Counted from the stretch's first letter, positions 1 to 7,459 are shown. The stretch: 39,600 bases of DNA from Bacteroidales bacterium (GCA_021158345.1 JAGGUV010000057.1:1-39600); one strand, 5' to 3'. Numbers and translations are program-made. Notes: generated by a model from the sequence alone, not told the origin.

Positions 1-317
1 GATATTAATGTATAAATTAATGATTTTTGTTTTTTTTTTAATAATTTGTTTCTAAATATTTTAAAAATATATGCTTTAACATAAGTAACATTAGAATTTT
101 TGTTTTTCAATTCCATGATTTTTAAAAATATATTCTGTATTGTATCTGCAATGTGAGCATTATCGTTAGTTAATTTCTTTCCATAAAAAAATAAATCTTC
201 ATAAAATCTGTAAAATAATTTACTTAAGGCATCAGAATTACCTTCTCTGATTTCATTCCAAAGCTGCAAATCACTTTTATTTGAAAGGTTCGAATATTTA
301 TGAATATTATTATTCAT
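1..317 (-). CDS. ECF-type RNA polymerase sigma factor, N-terminal part (runs off window edge)
   Basis: The minus strand is open from an ATG at 315-317 to the window edge, giving 105 codons with no stop. The visible protein has the layout of sigma-70 region 2 of ECF sigma factors: residues about 16-26 read DLQLWNEIREG, followed by an F-Y-Y/F-rich helix, then ADTIQNIFLKIME, matching the core-binding DxxQ.xFxk segment, and a helix with YVKAYIFKIFRNKLL that corresponds to the -10 recognition helix. Region 4 would lie outside the window. The protein would direct RNA polymerase to a small regulon, usually under control of a membrane anti-sigma factor. The assignment to ECF sigma is fairly firm from region 2 alone; target genes and any partner anti-sigma cannot be seen. 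The start is supported by the absence of another ATG upstream in frame close by. Confidence 0.8.
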   Translation of the reverse strand, partial: MNNNIHKYSNLSNKSDLQLWNEIREGNSDALSKLFYRFYEDLFFYGKKLTNDNAHIADTIQNIFLKIMELKNKNSNVTYVKAYIFKIFRNKLLKKKQKSLIYTLI

Positions 318-398
318 TAAAGTATTTTTTTGTTAATATAATCTGTCCTTAAGATAAAAATAAATAATTCTGATTTATTTATTAATTATTCTTTAGTT

Positions 399-538
399 GA
401 ATCCACTCCAAAAACCCCATTTTCAAAAATGCATATAAATCCATTAAAATTATATTGTTGATAATTAATGTTTTACATTTTGCAAAAATCATGTAAATTT
501 TGTTAATTTTGTCTAAAAACACTTTTGGGAGTGGATTC
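399..538. mobile_element. MITE-like element with terminal inverted repeats and 6-bp target duplication
   Basis: GAATCCACTCC at 399-409 is repeated in inverse orientation at 528-538; the match extends into the following AAAA with one mismatch, giving about 16 bp of inverted repeat. The hexamer TTAGTT lies directly outside both ends (393-398 and 539-544), as expected for a target site duplication. The 140-bp interior is AT-rich and has no reading frame of note, so any transposase would act in trans. It fills most of the gene-free gap 318-602. The IS family that would mobilise it is not identified. Confidence 0.65.
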
Positions 539-602
539 TTAGTTGCAAATTTAATAAAATTTATTATGAATATAGAGCTTAAAAGTAATAATAAATTTGA
601 TA

Positions 603-1079
603 ATGAAAAATAATGCTAAAGATATATTTTGGAGAGAGAAAAATATTTTTTATAAATTATTTTTATGGATAAACAGGCACTTTAATTTTAAGATGGGAGC
701 ATTGGCAGGTATTTGTACAGGTTCAGTAGTTTTTATGATTAATATGAAATACAGTTTTATAATAGCTTTTTTCGCTTTTGGTAAACAGTTTTTTTATAAT
801 TTTTTTATGGCAGGTTATAATACAAAGATTTGTGAAAAACTGTCAAAAAATATTTCTAATAGAATACTTGCTACAATATTGTGGACTTTAATACCTACTT
901 CATTAGCCTTTGTAATTATTTATTCGGTTCATTATTTCTTAAATACACCTAACCCTCTTGCCAGCACTTTATGGCAGGCTTTTTCTAATTTGTTTATATT
1001 TTTCTTTACAGGATTGATTTTTAGAGAAGAATTAGAAAAAAAAATACAAATGGCTTCACATCTTCCTTGTCTCAAATAA
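603..1079 (+). CDS. Small multi-spanning membrane protein, function unknown
   Basis: A 158-residue protein whose family I do not recognise. The N-terminus (about residues 1-27) is charged and aromatic, with WREKNIFYKLFLWINRH. It is followed by several hydrophobic segments, roughly residues 30-50, 55-72, 90-112 and 125-140, separated by basic loops; it is likely an inner-membrane protein with three or four spans. No catalytic motif or metal-binding cluster is visible. I place the start at the ATG at 603, six bases inside a TTG that would also be in frame. A TAAATTTG, matching the Bacteroidota -7 consensus, sits at 592-599, so if that is the real promoter the start would have to be leaderless or further downstream. 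The gene stands alone, between the MITE-like element and a convergent thioesterase gene. Confidence 0.6.
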   Translation: MKNNAKDIFWREKNIFYKLFLWINRHFNFKMGALAGICTGSVVFMINMKYSFIIAFFAFGKQFFYNFFMAGYNTKICEKLSKNISNRILATILWTLIPTSLAFVIIYSVHYFLNTPNPLASTLWQAFSNLFIFFFTGLIFREELEKKIQMASHLPCLK

Positions 1080-1129
1080 ACGGTTTAGATATTATTTTGA
1101 CAAATTTGGGAAAAATAAATGATGTTTCT

Positions 1130-1612
1130 TTATTCTTCATAAGTAACCCCATTTATAGGGAAAAAATATTTATCTCTTGCAACAGATTCAGGGAAAACAA
1201 AATATGTAGCAACAGATTTAGAACAAAGAACCCCGCCTGAATCGTATAGAAAAACGTCTATATTAACAAAATTTTTTTCCCTATTATTTACTGAAGCTTT
1301 AATAGTTAAAGGTCCGTTATCAGTATAAACAGGATTAATATATCTTGTTTCTATTTTTTTTGTTACACCTGCTGTTTTTAATTTAACAAGTACTACCCAA
1401 CTTGCTATTTCATCCATCAATGTTGTTTGTATGCCTCCATGTAATATATTGTTGTAACCTTGGAAATATTCTTTGGGCTGCCATTTTGAAATAATAAAAT
1501 CTCCATCTTCATAAAATTCCATTTGAAGTCCAGATTTGTTATCTGGAGAACAACCAAAACAATTATATCCTTTTAATCCTAAATAAGGATTTTTAATTTT
1601 TTTCATCATCAT
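1130..1612 (-). CDS. PaaI-family hotdog-fold thioesterase
   Basis: A 160-residue single-domain hotdog protein. The family hallmark ILHGGIQTTLMDEIASWVV spans about residues 56-75: the HGG turn (58-60) precedes the central hotdog helix, and D67/E68 sit where PaaI-type enzymes carry the catalytic acid. Such enzymes hydrolyse acyl-CoA or aryl-CoA thioesters in the cytoplasm; the substrate here is unknown. The N-terminus has NCFGC (17-21), a pattern common in a subgroup of these thioesterases and possibly structural. Three ATG codons lie in a row at 1604-1612, so the start is uncertain by two residues. The gene follows the MORN-repeat gene on the same strand by 16 bases and is probably cotranscribed with it, although the two functions have no obvious link. 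Confidence 0.85.
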   Translation of the reverse strand: MMMKKIKNPYLGLKGYNCFGCSPDNKSGLQMEFYEDGDFIISKWQPKEYFQGYNNILHGGIQTTLMDEIASWVVLVKLKTAGVTKKIETRYINPVYTDNGPLTIKASVNNREKNFVNIDVFLYDSGGVLCSKSVATYFVFPESVARDKYFFPINGVTYEE

Positions 1613-1628
1613 AATTCCCGATTAAAAA

Positions 1629-2408
1629 TTATTTGGCAACACCTTTTTTGTATCTTATTACTTTAACAACTTTACCTTCTTCGTTATATTCTTTCCATTT
1701 ACCATGTTTCAGACCATCAGTATATGAGCCTTCAACTTTTATTTTTCCATTATCAAAATATTCATGATATATGCCAACAGGAATATTGTTTTTGTATGTT
1801 TCTTTTGTCATTATTTCTCCGTTAGGATGATAAGTGAATTGCTCACCGTCAAAGGCGTTGTTTTTATAGTTGTATTTTGCCATTAATCTACCATTTTCAT
1901 CATACCATTTTGATAAACCGTTTTTCAAGCCATTTTTATAATAAGTTTCTTCCAATATTCTATTAGCCCTGTTTTCGTAGTATATTTGTTTCAGTCCGTC
2001 AATTTTACCGTTTTTATATGATATTATTGAGCGAGGAACACTGCTTCTGGTATAATGTTTTGAAACTCCGTTTAATGAATCATTCTTAAAATATTCTTCA
2101 ACAAGGAAATACCCTCGTCTGTCAATTTTGATATGAATACCGTTTTTTTTGTTTTTATGATATATTTGTAATTCGTGAAAGAAATTATTTTTTTGATGTG
2201 TTACCCAAACACCTTCTTTCAATCCGTCAATATAATTTCCCGAATAGTTGAATTGTCTGTCTTTTTCTATCCAATATCCTTGTTTTAATTTATTGGAATC
2301 AATAAAATTAATCTGTTCTTTGGTCTTTAAATCTGTCTTTTTTTCTTGTGAAATGCCTGATAAAGAGATAAAACATATACACAATAAGCTGATAATTATT
2401 TTTTTCAT
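1629..2408 (-). CDS. Exported MORN-repeat (YwqK-like) protein
   Basis: A 259-residue protein with an N-terminal signal peptide: MKK, then a hydrophobic stretch IIISLLCICFISLSG, then likely cleavage before Gln. The rest is a tandem array of about nine MORN-type repeats with the pattern Y-x-N/D-G-x(2-5)-G-x-W/Y; clear examples are YIDGLKEGVW, YKNGLKNGLSKWYDENG and YTDGLKHGKWKEYNEEG. These are rich in paired aromatic and glycine residues that form beta-hairpins. Such proteins are very common in Bacteroidota and are usually annotated as MORN-repeat or YwqK-family antitoxin-like; I infer an exported or periplasmic location and assign no function. A good promoter lies directly upstream, so it is probably not part of the rimO unit. 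Confidence 0.75.
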   Translation of the reverse strand: MKKIIISLLCICFISLSGISQEKKTDLKTKEQINFIDSNKLKQGYWIEKDRQFNYSGNYIDGLKEGVWVTHQKNNFFHELQIYHKNKKNGIHIKIDRRGYFLVEEYFKNDSLNGVSKHYTRSSVPRSIISYKNGKIDGLKQIYYENRANRILEETYYKNGLKNGLSKWYDENGRLMAKYNYKNNAFDGEQFTYHPNGEIMTKETYKNNIPVGIYHEYFDNGKIKVEGSYTDGLKHGKWKEYNEEGKVVKVIRYKKGVAK

Positions 2409-2453
2409 TTTTTATGATATTAAATAATATTGAATAATTTTAATTAGTAATAA

Positions 2454-2483
2454 CAAAATTATAAAGTAATGAGAAAAAAACAA
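2454..2483 (-). promoter_or_regulatory. Promoter for the MORN-repeat gene
   Basis: Read on the minus strand, TTG (2481-2483), then 19 bases, then TAATTTTG (2454-2461). This matches the Bacteroidota housekeeping consensus TTTG-N17-23-TAnnTTTG, with the -33 reduced to TTG. The predicted transcript would start about 35-40 bases before the ATG at 2408. Chance matches are frequent in DNA this AT-rich, but both elements with correct spacing in a short intergenic gap are supportive. Confidence 0.5.
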
Positions 2484-2496
2484 GAAAAATAATTAA

Positions 2497-3792
2497 TTAT
2501 TTTGCAAATAAATCGTATGCTCCCACGGATTCTATACGGACAGTAGAAAATTCTCCGATATTTATTTTTTTTGATTTTAAAGGTAATATCACTTCATTAT
2601 CAACATCAGGGGAATCAAATTCTGTTCTGCCGATATATGAATCACCTTCAATTTTATCGAATAAAACTTTAATGTTTTGTCCTATGAGTTTCAGGTTGTT
2701 TTGGTATGATATTTCTTGTTGGATGTTCATTATTTCTTCGGCACGGGCTTGTTTTATTTCTTCGGGCACATCATCATTAAGAGTCCCTGCGTAAGTGCCT
2801 TCTTCGTGTGAATAAGTAAATACGCCTAATCTGTCGAAACGTGTTTCTTTTATAAACTTTTTTAATTCTTGGAAATTTTCTTCTGTCTCTCCGGGATATC
2901 CAACAATAAATGTAGTACGGATGGCTGCTTCAGGAAGACGATTTTTTATCTTCTCAATTAATTTATATGTTTCCTGTTTTGTTACACCTCTTTTCATTGA
3001 TTTCAAAATATTGTCGCTGATATGCTGTAATGGGATATCAATATATTTACAGATGTTTTTGCGATCTTTGATTAAATCAAGAAGAGAATCAGGTAAATCT
3101 GAAGGGAAATTATAATGCAAACGTAACCATGATAAATTTTTGATATCTGAAATTTTTCCGGCAAGCTCTGTAATTTTTTGCTTTTTATACAAATCCATGC
3201 CATAATAAGTAGGATCTTGTGAAATAAGCAGAATTTCTTTAACCCCTTTGTCAACGAGCATTTTAGCTTCATCAATAATCGATTCCATAGGCCTTGAGAT
3301 ATGTCTGCCGCGGATTAATGGTATAGCACAATAAGAACATTTTTTGTTGCAACCTTCTGCTATTTTAAGATAAGCATAATGTTTTGGCGTGGATAATAAT
3401 CGTGGAGAATTATAATTGTTTTGTATCCCAAAGTCTTTTAAAATATCTTTTAAATCATTTACACCATAATATTTATCTACATCAGGAATTTCTTTAATAA
3501 GGTCGTTTTTATAGCGTTGTGAAAGGCAGCCCATAACATAGATTTTTTTTATAAGCCCTTGTTTTTTTGCTTTAACATATTCAAGGATTGTATCTATTGA
3601 TTGCTCTTTGGCATCATTAATAAACCCGCAGGTATTTATTATTACACTATCATAATCGTCTTTTTCATATTGATGATGAACATCTAATCCGTTAGCAGAT
3701 AATATTCCTGATAAGACTTCCGAGTCGACAGTATTTTTAGAACAGCCGAGAGTAACAATATTTATTTTAGGTTTTTTATTAATGGTTTTCAT
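2497..3792 (-). CDS. rimO: Ribosomal protein S12 methylthiotransferase RimO
   Basis: A radical SAM methylthiotransferase that adds a methylthio group to an aspartate of ribosomal protein S12. The 431-residue product has three domains. The N-terminal MTTase domain carries the three cluster-binding cysteines C17 (TLGCSKN), C55 (NTCGFI) and C89 (VMGCLSQRY). The radical SAM domain has CxxxCxxC at C148/C152/C155 (EGCNKKCSYC). A C-terminal TRAM domain covers roughly residues 365-431. TLGCSKNTVDSE and the IRGRHISRP segment favour RimO over the tRNA enzymes MiaB and MtaB. The start used is the ATG at 3790-3792; a longer frame exists but would overlap ftsY. ftsY ends one base upstream, so the two are almost certainly cotranscribed, an order common in Bacteroidota. 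Confidence 0.95.
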   Translation of the reverse strand: MKTINKKPKINIVTLGCSKNTVDSEVLSGILSANGLDVHHQYEKDDYDSVIINTCGFINDAKEQSIDTILEYVKAKKQGLIKKIYVMGCLSQRYKNDLIKEIPDVDKYYGVNDLKDILKDFGIQNNYNSPRLLSTPKHYAYLKIAEGCNKKCSYCAIPLIRGRHISRPMESIIDEAKMLVDKGVKEILLISQDPTYYGMDLYKKQKITELAGKISDIKNLSWLRLHYNFPSDLPDSLLDLIKDRKNICKYIDIPLQHISDNILKSMKRGVTKQETYKLIEKIKNRLPEAAIRTTFIVGYPGETEENFQELKKFIKETRFDRLGVFTYSHEEGTYAGTLNDDVPEEIKQARAEEIMNIQQEISYQNNLKLIGQNIKVLFDKIEGDSYIGRTEFDSPDVDNEVILPLKSKKINIGEFSTVRIESVGAYDLFAK

Positions 3793-3793
3793 A

Positions 3794-4750
3794 TTAGTTA
3801 AAGAGACTGTCAACGAAATCGAATTTATTAAATATTTGCAGGTCTTCGATTTTTTCACCTATTCCAATATATTTAATAGGTATTTTAAATTGGTCTGATA
3901 TTCCAATAGCCACGCCTCCTTTGGCAGTGCCATCGAGTTTTGTAAGAGCCAGGGCATTAACATCTGTGGCAGCTGTGAACTGTTTGGCTTGTTCAATAGC
4001 ATTTTGTCCTGTTGAAGCGTCGAGAATTAAAAGAATTTCGTGAGGTGCGTTAGGAATAATTTTTTTCATAACATTTTTAATCTTAGTGAGTTCATTCATA
4101 AGATTAATTTTGTTGTGTAATCTTCCTGCAGTGTCAATAATAACAACATCGGCATTTTTTGATTTAGCTGATTTTAAAGTGTCAAAAGCAACAGAAGCAG
4201 GGTCAGCGTTCATACCTTGTTTAACAATAGGTACCCCAACCCTGTCAGCCCAAATTTGTAGCTGGTCAACAGCAGCAGCTCTGAAAGTGTCAGAAGCTCC
4301 AAGTATTACTGACTTACCTGCTTTTTTGAATTGATATGCCAGCTTACCGATAGTAGTGGTTTTCCCGACACCATTTACTCCTACAACCATTATTACGTAT
4401 GGTTTTTGTTCTGCAGGAATATTAAAATCATCGAAAGTTTTAATTTCGTTTTCTTTTAGTAAATCAGATATTTCTTCTTTTAATATTTTATTAAGTTCAG
4501 AAGTGCCAATATATTTATCTTTGGCTACTCTTTTTTCAATTCTGTCAATGATTTTCAATGTTGTTTCAACGCCAACATCAGAACTTATTAAAATTTCTTC
4601 CAGGTTATCAAGTACATCGTCATCAATTTTTGATTTGCCGACAATAGCACGTGAAATTTTTGAAAAGACATTTTTTTTAGTCTTTTCTAATTTTTGATCT
4701 AATTTCGATTTTTTATCATTGCTTTTCGAAAAGCGTGAAAAAAGAGCCAT
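3794..4750 (-). CDS. ftsY: Signal recognition particle receptor FtsY
   Basis: The SRP receptor GTPase docks ribosome-SRP complexes at the inner membrane. The 318-residue protein has a short basic N-terminus, an N domain (about residues 25-105) and a complete NG GTPase domain. Visible motifs are the P-loop GVNGVGKTT (124-132), DTFRAAAVDQL, DTAGRLHNK, TKLDGTAKGG and the C-terminal GIGEKIEDL. The long acidic A domain of the E. coli protein is missing, which is normal outside enterobacteria. The gene lies just before rimO. A strong terminator (4801-4834) separates it from the DUF4295 and rpmG genes upstream, so either read-through or its own promoter drives it; I see no convincing promoter in the 50 bases before the start. 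Confidence 0.97.
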   Translation of the reverse strand: MALFSRFSKSNDKKSKLDQKLEKTKKNVFSKISRAIVGKSKIDDDVLDNLEEILISSDVGVETTLKIIDRIEKRVAKDKYIGTSELNKILKEEISDLLKENEIKTFDDFNIPAEQKPYVIMVVGVNGVGKTTTIGKLAYQFKKAGKSVILGASDTFRAAAVDQLQIWADRVGVPIVKQGMNADPASVAFDTLKSAKSKNADVVIIDTAGRLHNKINLMNELTKIKNVMKKIIPNAPHEILLILDASTGQNAIEQAKQFTAATDVNALALTKLDGTAKGGVAIGISDQFKIPIKYIGIGEKIEDLQIFNKFDFVDSLFN

Positions 4751-4800
4751 AATCTTATGAGTTAATAAAAGATAAATTTTTATTTATAATACAAATAAAT

Positions 4801-4834
4801 AAAAAAAATGCTTTTTTCTTTACAGAAAAAAGCA
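4801..4834 (-). terminator. Rho-independent terminator after DUF4295 gene
   Basis: An 11-bp perfect stem (TGCTTTTTTCT at 4809-4819 with AGAAAAAAGCA at 4824-4834) and a 4-base loop. On the minus strand it is followed directly by eight T (4808-4801). It lies between the DUF4295 gene and ftsY and points with them, so it should end or attenuate the rpmG-DUF4295 transcript. Confidence 0.8.
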
Positions 4835-4863
4835 AAAATAAGGGTTTATGATAAAAAATGAAT

Positions 4864-5016
4864 TTATTTTTTTGCTAAAAATTCATTTACCATTTCGTTA
4901 GGTAACATTTTTTCTTTGAAAACATAAGCACCAGTTTTAGGTGACTTAACCATTTTTATAATTCTAGTATAATCTTTACTTAAAGATTGTAAACTAGCAA
5001 CAACTTTTTTAGCCAT
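4864..5016 (-). CDS. DUF4295 family small protein
   Basis: A 50-residue basic protein starting MAKKVVASLQSLSKDYTRII and ending NEFLAKK. It matches the DUF4295 family, which is restricted to Bacteroidota and nearly always encoded beside rpmG and ftsY. The function is unknown; the small size, Lys-rich character and place beside ribosomal protein genes suggest a ribosome-associated role (inference). The start is the ATG at 5014-5016, eight bases after the rpmG stop codon, so the two genes share a transcript. The canonical terminator at 4801-4834 follows it. Confidence 0.9.
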   Translation of the reverse strand: MAKKVVASLQSLSKDYTRIIKMVKSPKTGAYVFKEKMLPNEMVNEFLAKK

Positions 5017-5024
5017 AATAAATA

Positions 5025-5213
5025 TTATTTTATCTCTTTATGAATAGTCATTTTTTTTAATATTGGATTGTATTTTTTCAACTCCAATCTACCCGGAGTA
5101 TTCTTTTTATTTTTAGTAGTAATATATCTAGAAGTACCGGGCAAACCACTTTTTTTATGCTCTGTGCATTCCAAAATTACTTGTATCCTTGCGTCTTTGG
5201 TCTTTTTTGCCAT
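5025..5213 (-). CDS. rpmG: 50S ribosomal protein L33
   Basis: A 62-residue small basic protein of the large ribosomal subunit. Recognisable family features are [20 protein letters not shown], the [23 protein letters not shown] core and a basic C-terminus. Only one Cys (in ECTEHK) is present, so this is the zinc-free (C-minus) type. In most Bacteroidota the order is rpmB-rpmG-DUF4295-ftsY; here rpmB (L28) is absent upstream and rpmG is the first gene of the unit. A -7-like TATTTTTG lies about 30 bases before the ATG, consistent with a promoter immediately upstream. Confidence 0.95.
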   Translation of the reverse strand: MAKKTKDARIQVILECTEHKKSGLPGTSRYITTKNKKNTPGRLELKKYNPILKKMTIHKEIK

Positions 5214-5241
5214 CTCTTTATTTGTTTTTTATTTTAGCGTG

Positions 5242-5249
5242 CAAAAATA
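5242..5249 (-). promoter_or_regulatory. -7 promoter element for rpmG
   Basis: On the minus strand TATTTTTG fits TAnnTTTG and is followed by CAC, the same core (TATTTTTGCAC) seen at the proximal rplM promoter. It is about 28 bases before the rpmG start. No TTG is present at the -33 position, so only half of the promoter is supported. Confidence 0.45.
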
Positions 5250-5319
5250 TACTCTTTATTTAAATAATCCTAATAATTATAATTTTTTTTTTTGAAACAG
5301 AAAGTTTTTTCAATTAACG

Positions 5320-5601
5320 ATAAATCCGCAAGCAGATTCTATTTGGACACGAATTTCACTAATTAACACGAATTTTGTATCACTAAAATAAGTGAACGAT
5401 TTTATATATAGTGCCTGCACGAAAACCCGTAAAATTTTAGTTATGCTGTCATTTCGAACAAAGTGAGAAATCTCATTCAACTTATATACACTATGTTATG
5501 AGATTTCTCCTTTCAGTCGAAATGACAATATGGGCGTTTTCGTGCAAACACTATATAATCAACTCAATCTATTACACTAAAAAAAATCCTTGCGGATTTA
5601 T
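5320..5601. repeat. Outer inverted repeat enclosing a palindromic element
   Basis: ATAAATCCGCAAG at 5320-5332 is perfectly repeated in inverse orientation at 5589-5601 (CTTGCGGATTTAT). The two 13-bp arms enclose the imperfect palindrome at 5405-5557. The arrangement looks like one repeat inserted into another, or a very large snap-back element. I see no coding capacity and no obvious target duplication at the outer arms. Confidence 0.6.
5405..5557. repeat. Long imperfect palindrome, dispersed-repeat type
   Basis: Outer arms TATATAGTGCCTGCACGAAAAC (5405-5426, partial quote: TATATAGTG and GCACGAAAAC) pair with GTTTTCGTGC and CACTATATA ending at 5557. Inner arms beginning GTCATTTCGA (5448 onward) pair with TCGAAATGAC (to 5526), with GAAATCTCA opposite TGAGATTTC nearer the 23-base loop. 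The inner core GTCATTTCGAAC...GAGAAATCTC is of a kind I recall as widely dispersed in Bacteroidota genomes. A transcript would fold into a long hairpin; it may be a MITE-like or REP-like element. Confidence 0.65.
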
Positions 5602-5849
5602 GGACTAATAATAATGGTTCTACTGTTATTTTATTAATGGAAAATAATTTTTCTGTGATTCTATCAAACAGCTTACTTATAATGCTTAAATGTTTCAAAA
5701 CAATTAAATATCAGTTAATAAAGGATTTATTATAGACAATATTTTGTTTTTGTATCAGAACTGTTTTTGTATTTTCGCATTTAAGCATTTTATCATTTTC
5801 GCATTTGTCAATATTCCACTAAATTCGTGGTAGTAACATAATAATAAAT

Positions 5850-6974
5850 TTATTTTTTTGAATTTATTATTCGGATATTGTCGCCAATAAGTGAGTATGA
5901 TTTTGTTTTGCCGTTTTTATTTGTCTTGTGTGATAGTTTAATATCTTCTTGTGTTATTTTGCTAAAACTATTAACACCAAATTCTGCTACAACCCATAAA
6001 ATATTATTGTTGGATTTTTTTTCCAAGACTTTTTCTTTAATATTTAATATTTTTTTGAGAAAATTAACCCCCTTTTTTACTAATGTTTTACTTCTGCCTT
6101 GATTTTTTTGCTCTGCTAATAAAATTTCATCATGTAAATCAGAAAAATAAAGTAATTCAATAAATTCAAATCTTTTAAACATTATTAGTTCGTTATTACG
6201 AGCTAAATCAGAAACAGGTATAAAAATTTTGTTAATGTTCGAAGTATTAGTATTTTCTATTTTTAGACTGTTTCTGTATTTTAATTCATCGTTTATAACA
6301 GACGGATTTGTAGTAGCTAAAATTGAATTTTCATCATTAATGTGAATAGAAGTTTTTAAGATGTCTATTTCAGGTTTTTGTTTTTCTATTTTTATCGTAT
6401 TAATGTATTGTCTGTTGTTAATTTGAGCAATTTCGTAACGTGATGAAAAGTTTTGTTTTTCAGGCTTGTTAAAGAAAAAATATAAAACAATTAAAATAGA
6501 TGCTGCAATAGACACAGAATAATAAATATGCTTTTTAAAATATGCTTTAAAAGGATATTTTTTAAGAGATTTTTTATTTTCAAATACTATGCTTTCATCA
6601 GGTTTAAGATATGTTAATTTAAAAGTTTCGTATTCTTTTTTCAGGCAAGGATTTTTTTCAATAAAAGTTTTTAAATTTTCAGATTTTTCAGAAGAGATAT
6701 CTCCTTCAAGGTCAGCAATAAAAAAATTTTCGTAATTATTTTCATTAATATTATTACATGGAGTGATTATGTTTTTTTTTAGTTTGTCTTTATCTTTAAA
6801 TTCTATTGACATGTCAGGAGAAAGCGTGATGTTTTCGAAATTATCAAACTCTTCTTTTAACTTAGGATTTTCAGCTAAAAAAAGCATAAGCTCGTCAACC
6901 TGATTATCAGAGAGGTTACCTTCATAATAATCAAGGATATATATTTCGTAGTTATTTTTGTTTACTTTCTTCAT
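5850..6974 (-). CDS. Membrane anti-sigma-like protein with a duplicated N-terminal domain
   Basis: A 374-residue protein, probably the anti-sigma partner of the ECF sigma gene that overlaps it by one base (TAATG). It has two consecutive 61-residue units, residues 7-67 and 79-139, that align without gaps at about 25 of 61 identities; both begin NNYE, share an EG, NP-x-LK and PD-x-SI pattern, and end LKK. The NYE...EG...NP-L motif resembles the cytoplasmic domain of many Bacteroidota anti-sigma proteins. A single membrane span lies at about 150-168, and a Ser/Asn/Lys-rich region of about 200 residues follows, presumably periplasmic. No zinc-binding HxxxCxxC or FecR domain is seen. The function is inferred from context and domain layout, not from a firmly recognised family. 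Confidence 0.65.
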   Translation of the reverse strand: MKKVNKNNYEIYILDYYEGNLSDNQVDELMLFLAENPKLKEEFDNFENITLSPDMSIEFKDKDKLKKNIITPCNNINENNYENFFIADLEGDISSEKSENLKTFIEKNPCLKKEYETFKLTYLKPDESIVFENKKSLKKYPFKAYFKKHIYYSVSIAASILIVLYFFFNKPEKQNFSSRYEIAQINNRQYINTIKIEKQKPEIDILKTSIHINDENSILATTNPSVINDELKYRNSLKIENTNTSNINKIFIPVSDLARNNELIMFKRFEFIELLYFSDLHDEILLAEQKNQGRSKTLVKKGVNFLKKILNIKEKVLEKKSNNNILWVVAEFGVNSFSKITQEDIKLSHKTNKNGKTKSYSLIGDNIRIINSKK

Positions 6975-7459
6975 TAAATTACAACTTCTAAATTACCAAT
7001 ATAATTTTTTAAAATAATTCTTGCTCTGTAAATATATACTTTTACCTGAGACTCGTTTAAATCTGTTATTTCTCCAATTTCTTTATACGAATAACCTTCG
7101 TAGTCACGTAATAATATAACAGATTTTTGTATGTCTGTCAATTTTTCCAATGCTTCGTTAATGATTTCTTTTGTATCGGAAAAGCCGGTATTTACAGAAT
7201 AATTGTCTTCATTGACATTTTCAAGAGAAGTTTGTTTTTTGTCTTTTCTGATATAATCAATCATAGTATGATAAGCAGTAGTAAAAAGATAAGAACGCGA
7301 TTTTTCAAAATTAATAGTTTCTCTTTTATTCCACATTTTCACAAATGCGTCTTGCACAATATCTTTTGCGTTATCTTCATCCTTAATATTTTTTAGGATG
7401 AAACGATAAACGCCATCTGAATACTTATCAACACATGAGTTATATTCCGCAACAGTCAT
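6974..7459 (-). CDS. ECF-type RNA polymerase sigma factor
   Basis: A 161-residue sigma-70 family protein with regions 2 and 4 only. Region 2 (about residues 5-70) shows DNAKDIVQDAFVKMWNKRETI, with the core-binding DxxQDxFxkxW motif, and RSYLFTTAYHTMIDYIRK. Region 4 (about 105-155) shows LEKLTDIQKSVILLRDYEGYSYKEIGEITDLNESQVKVYIYRAR (cited in part: YSYKEIGEI, SQVKVYIYRAR), a helix-turn-helix for the -35 element. The ATG at 7457-7459 is used; a TTG one codon upstream is less likely. It overlaps the downstream anti-sigma-like gene by one base, which implies coupled translation and a sigma/anti-sigma pair. The signal it responds to is not visible. Confidence 0.92.
   Translation of the reverse strand: MTVAEYNSCVDKYSDGVYRFILKNIKDEDNAKDIVQDAFVKMWNKRETINFEKSRSYLFTTAYHTMIDYIRKDKKQTSLENVNEDNYSVNTGFSDTKEIINEALEKLTDIQKSVILLRDYEGYSYKEIGEITDLNESQVKVYIYRARIILKNYIGNLEVVI

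Larger units (their letters stand above)
5214..5849. other. Gene-free stretch of nested repeats between rpmG and the anti-sigma gene
   Basis: No credible reading frame is found on either strand in these 636 bases, and rpmB is not hidden here. The stretch holds the rpmG promoter element, two direct CACGAATTT repeats (5348-5356 area and 5367-5375) with an inverse copy at 5821-5829, the nested palindromes at 5320-5601, and a direct 12-bp repeat ATTTTCGCATTT at 5771-5782 and 5795-5806. It looks like a landing site for small non-coding repeats rather than a decayed gene. Confidence 0.7.

Noticed and set aside
1629-2408. MORN-repeat protein plus thioesterase as a toxin-antitoxin pair
   Set aside because: Although YwqK-like proteins are sometimes labelled antitoxin, this one has a signal peptide and its neighbour is a standard hotdog thioesterase, not a toxin family.
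2921-3115. Plus-strand reading frame inside rimO
   Set aside because: It lies wholly within a well-supported gene on the other strand and resembles no protein family; other antisense frames within ftsY, the carboxyltransferase, ftsZ and rpsB were dropped for the same reason.
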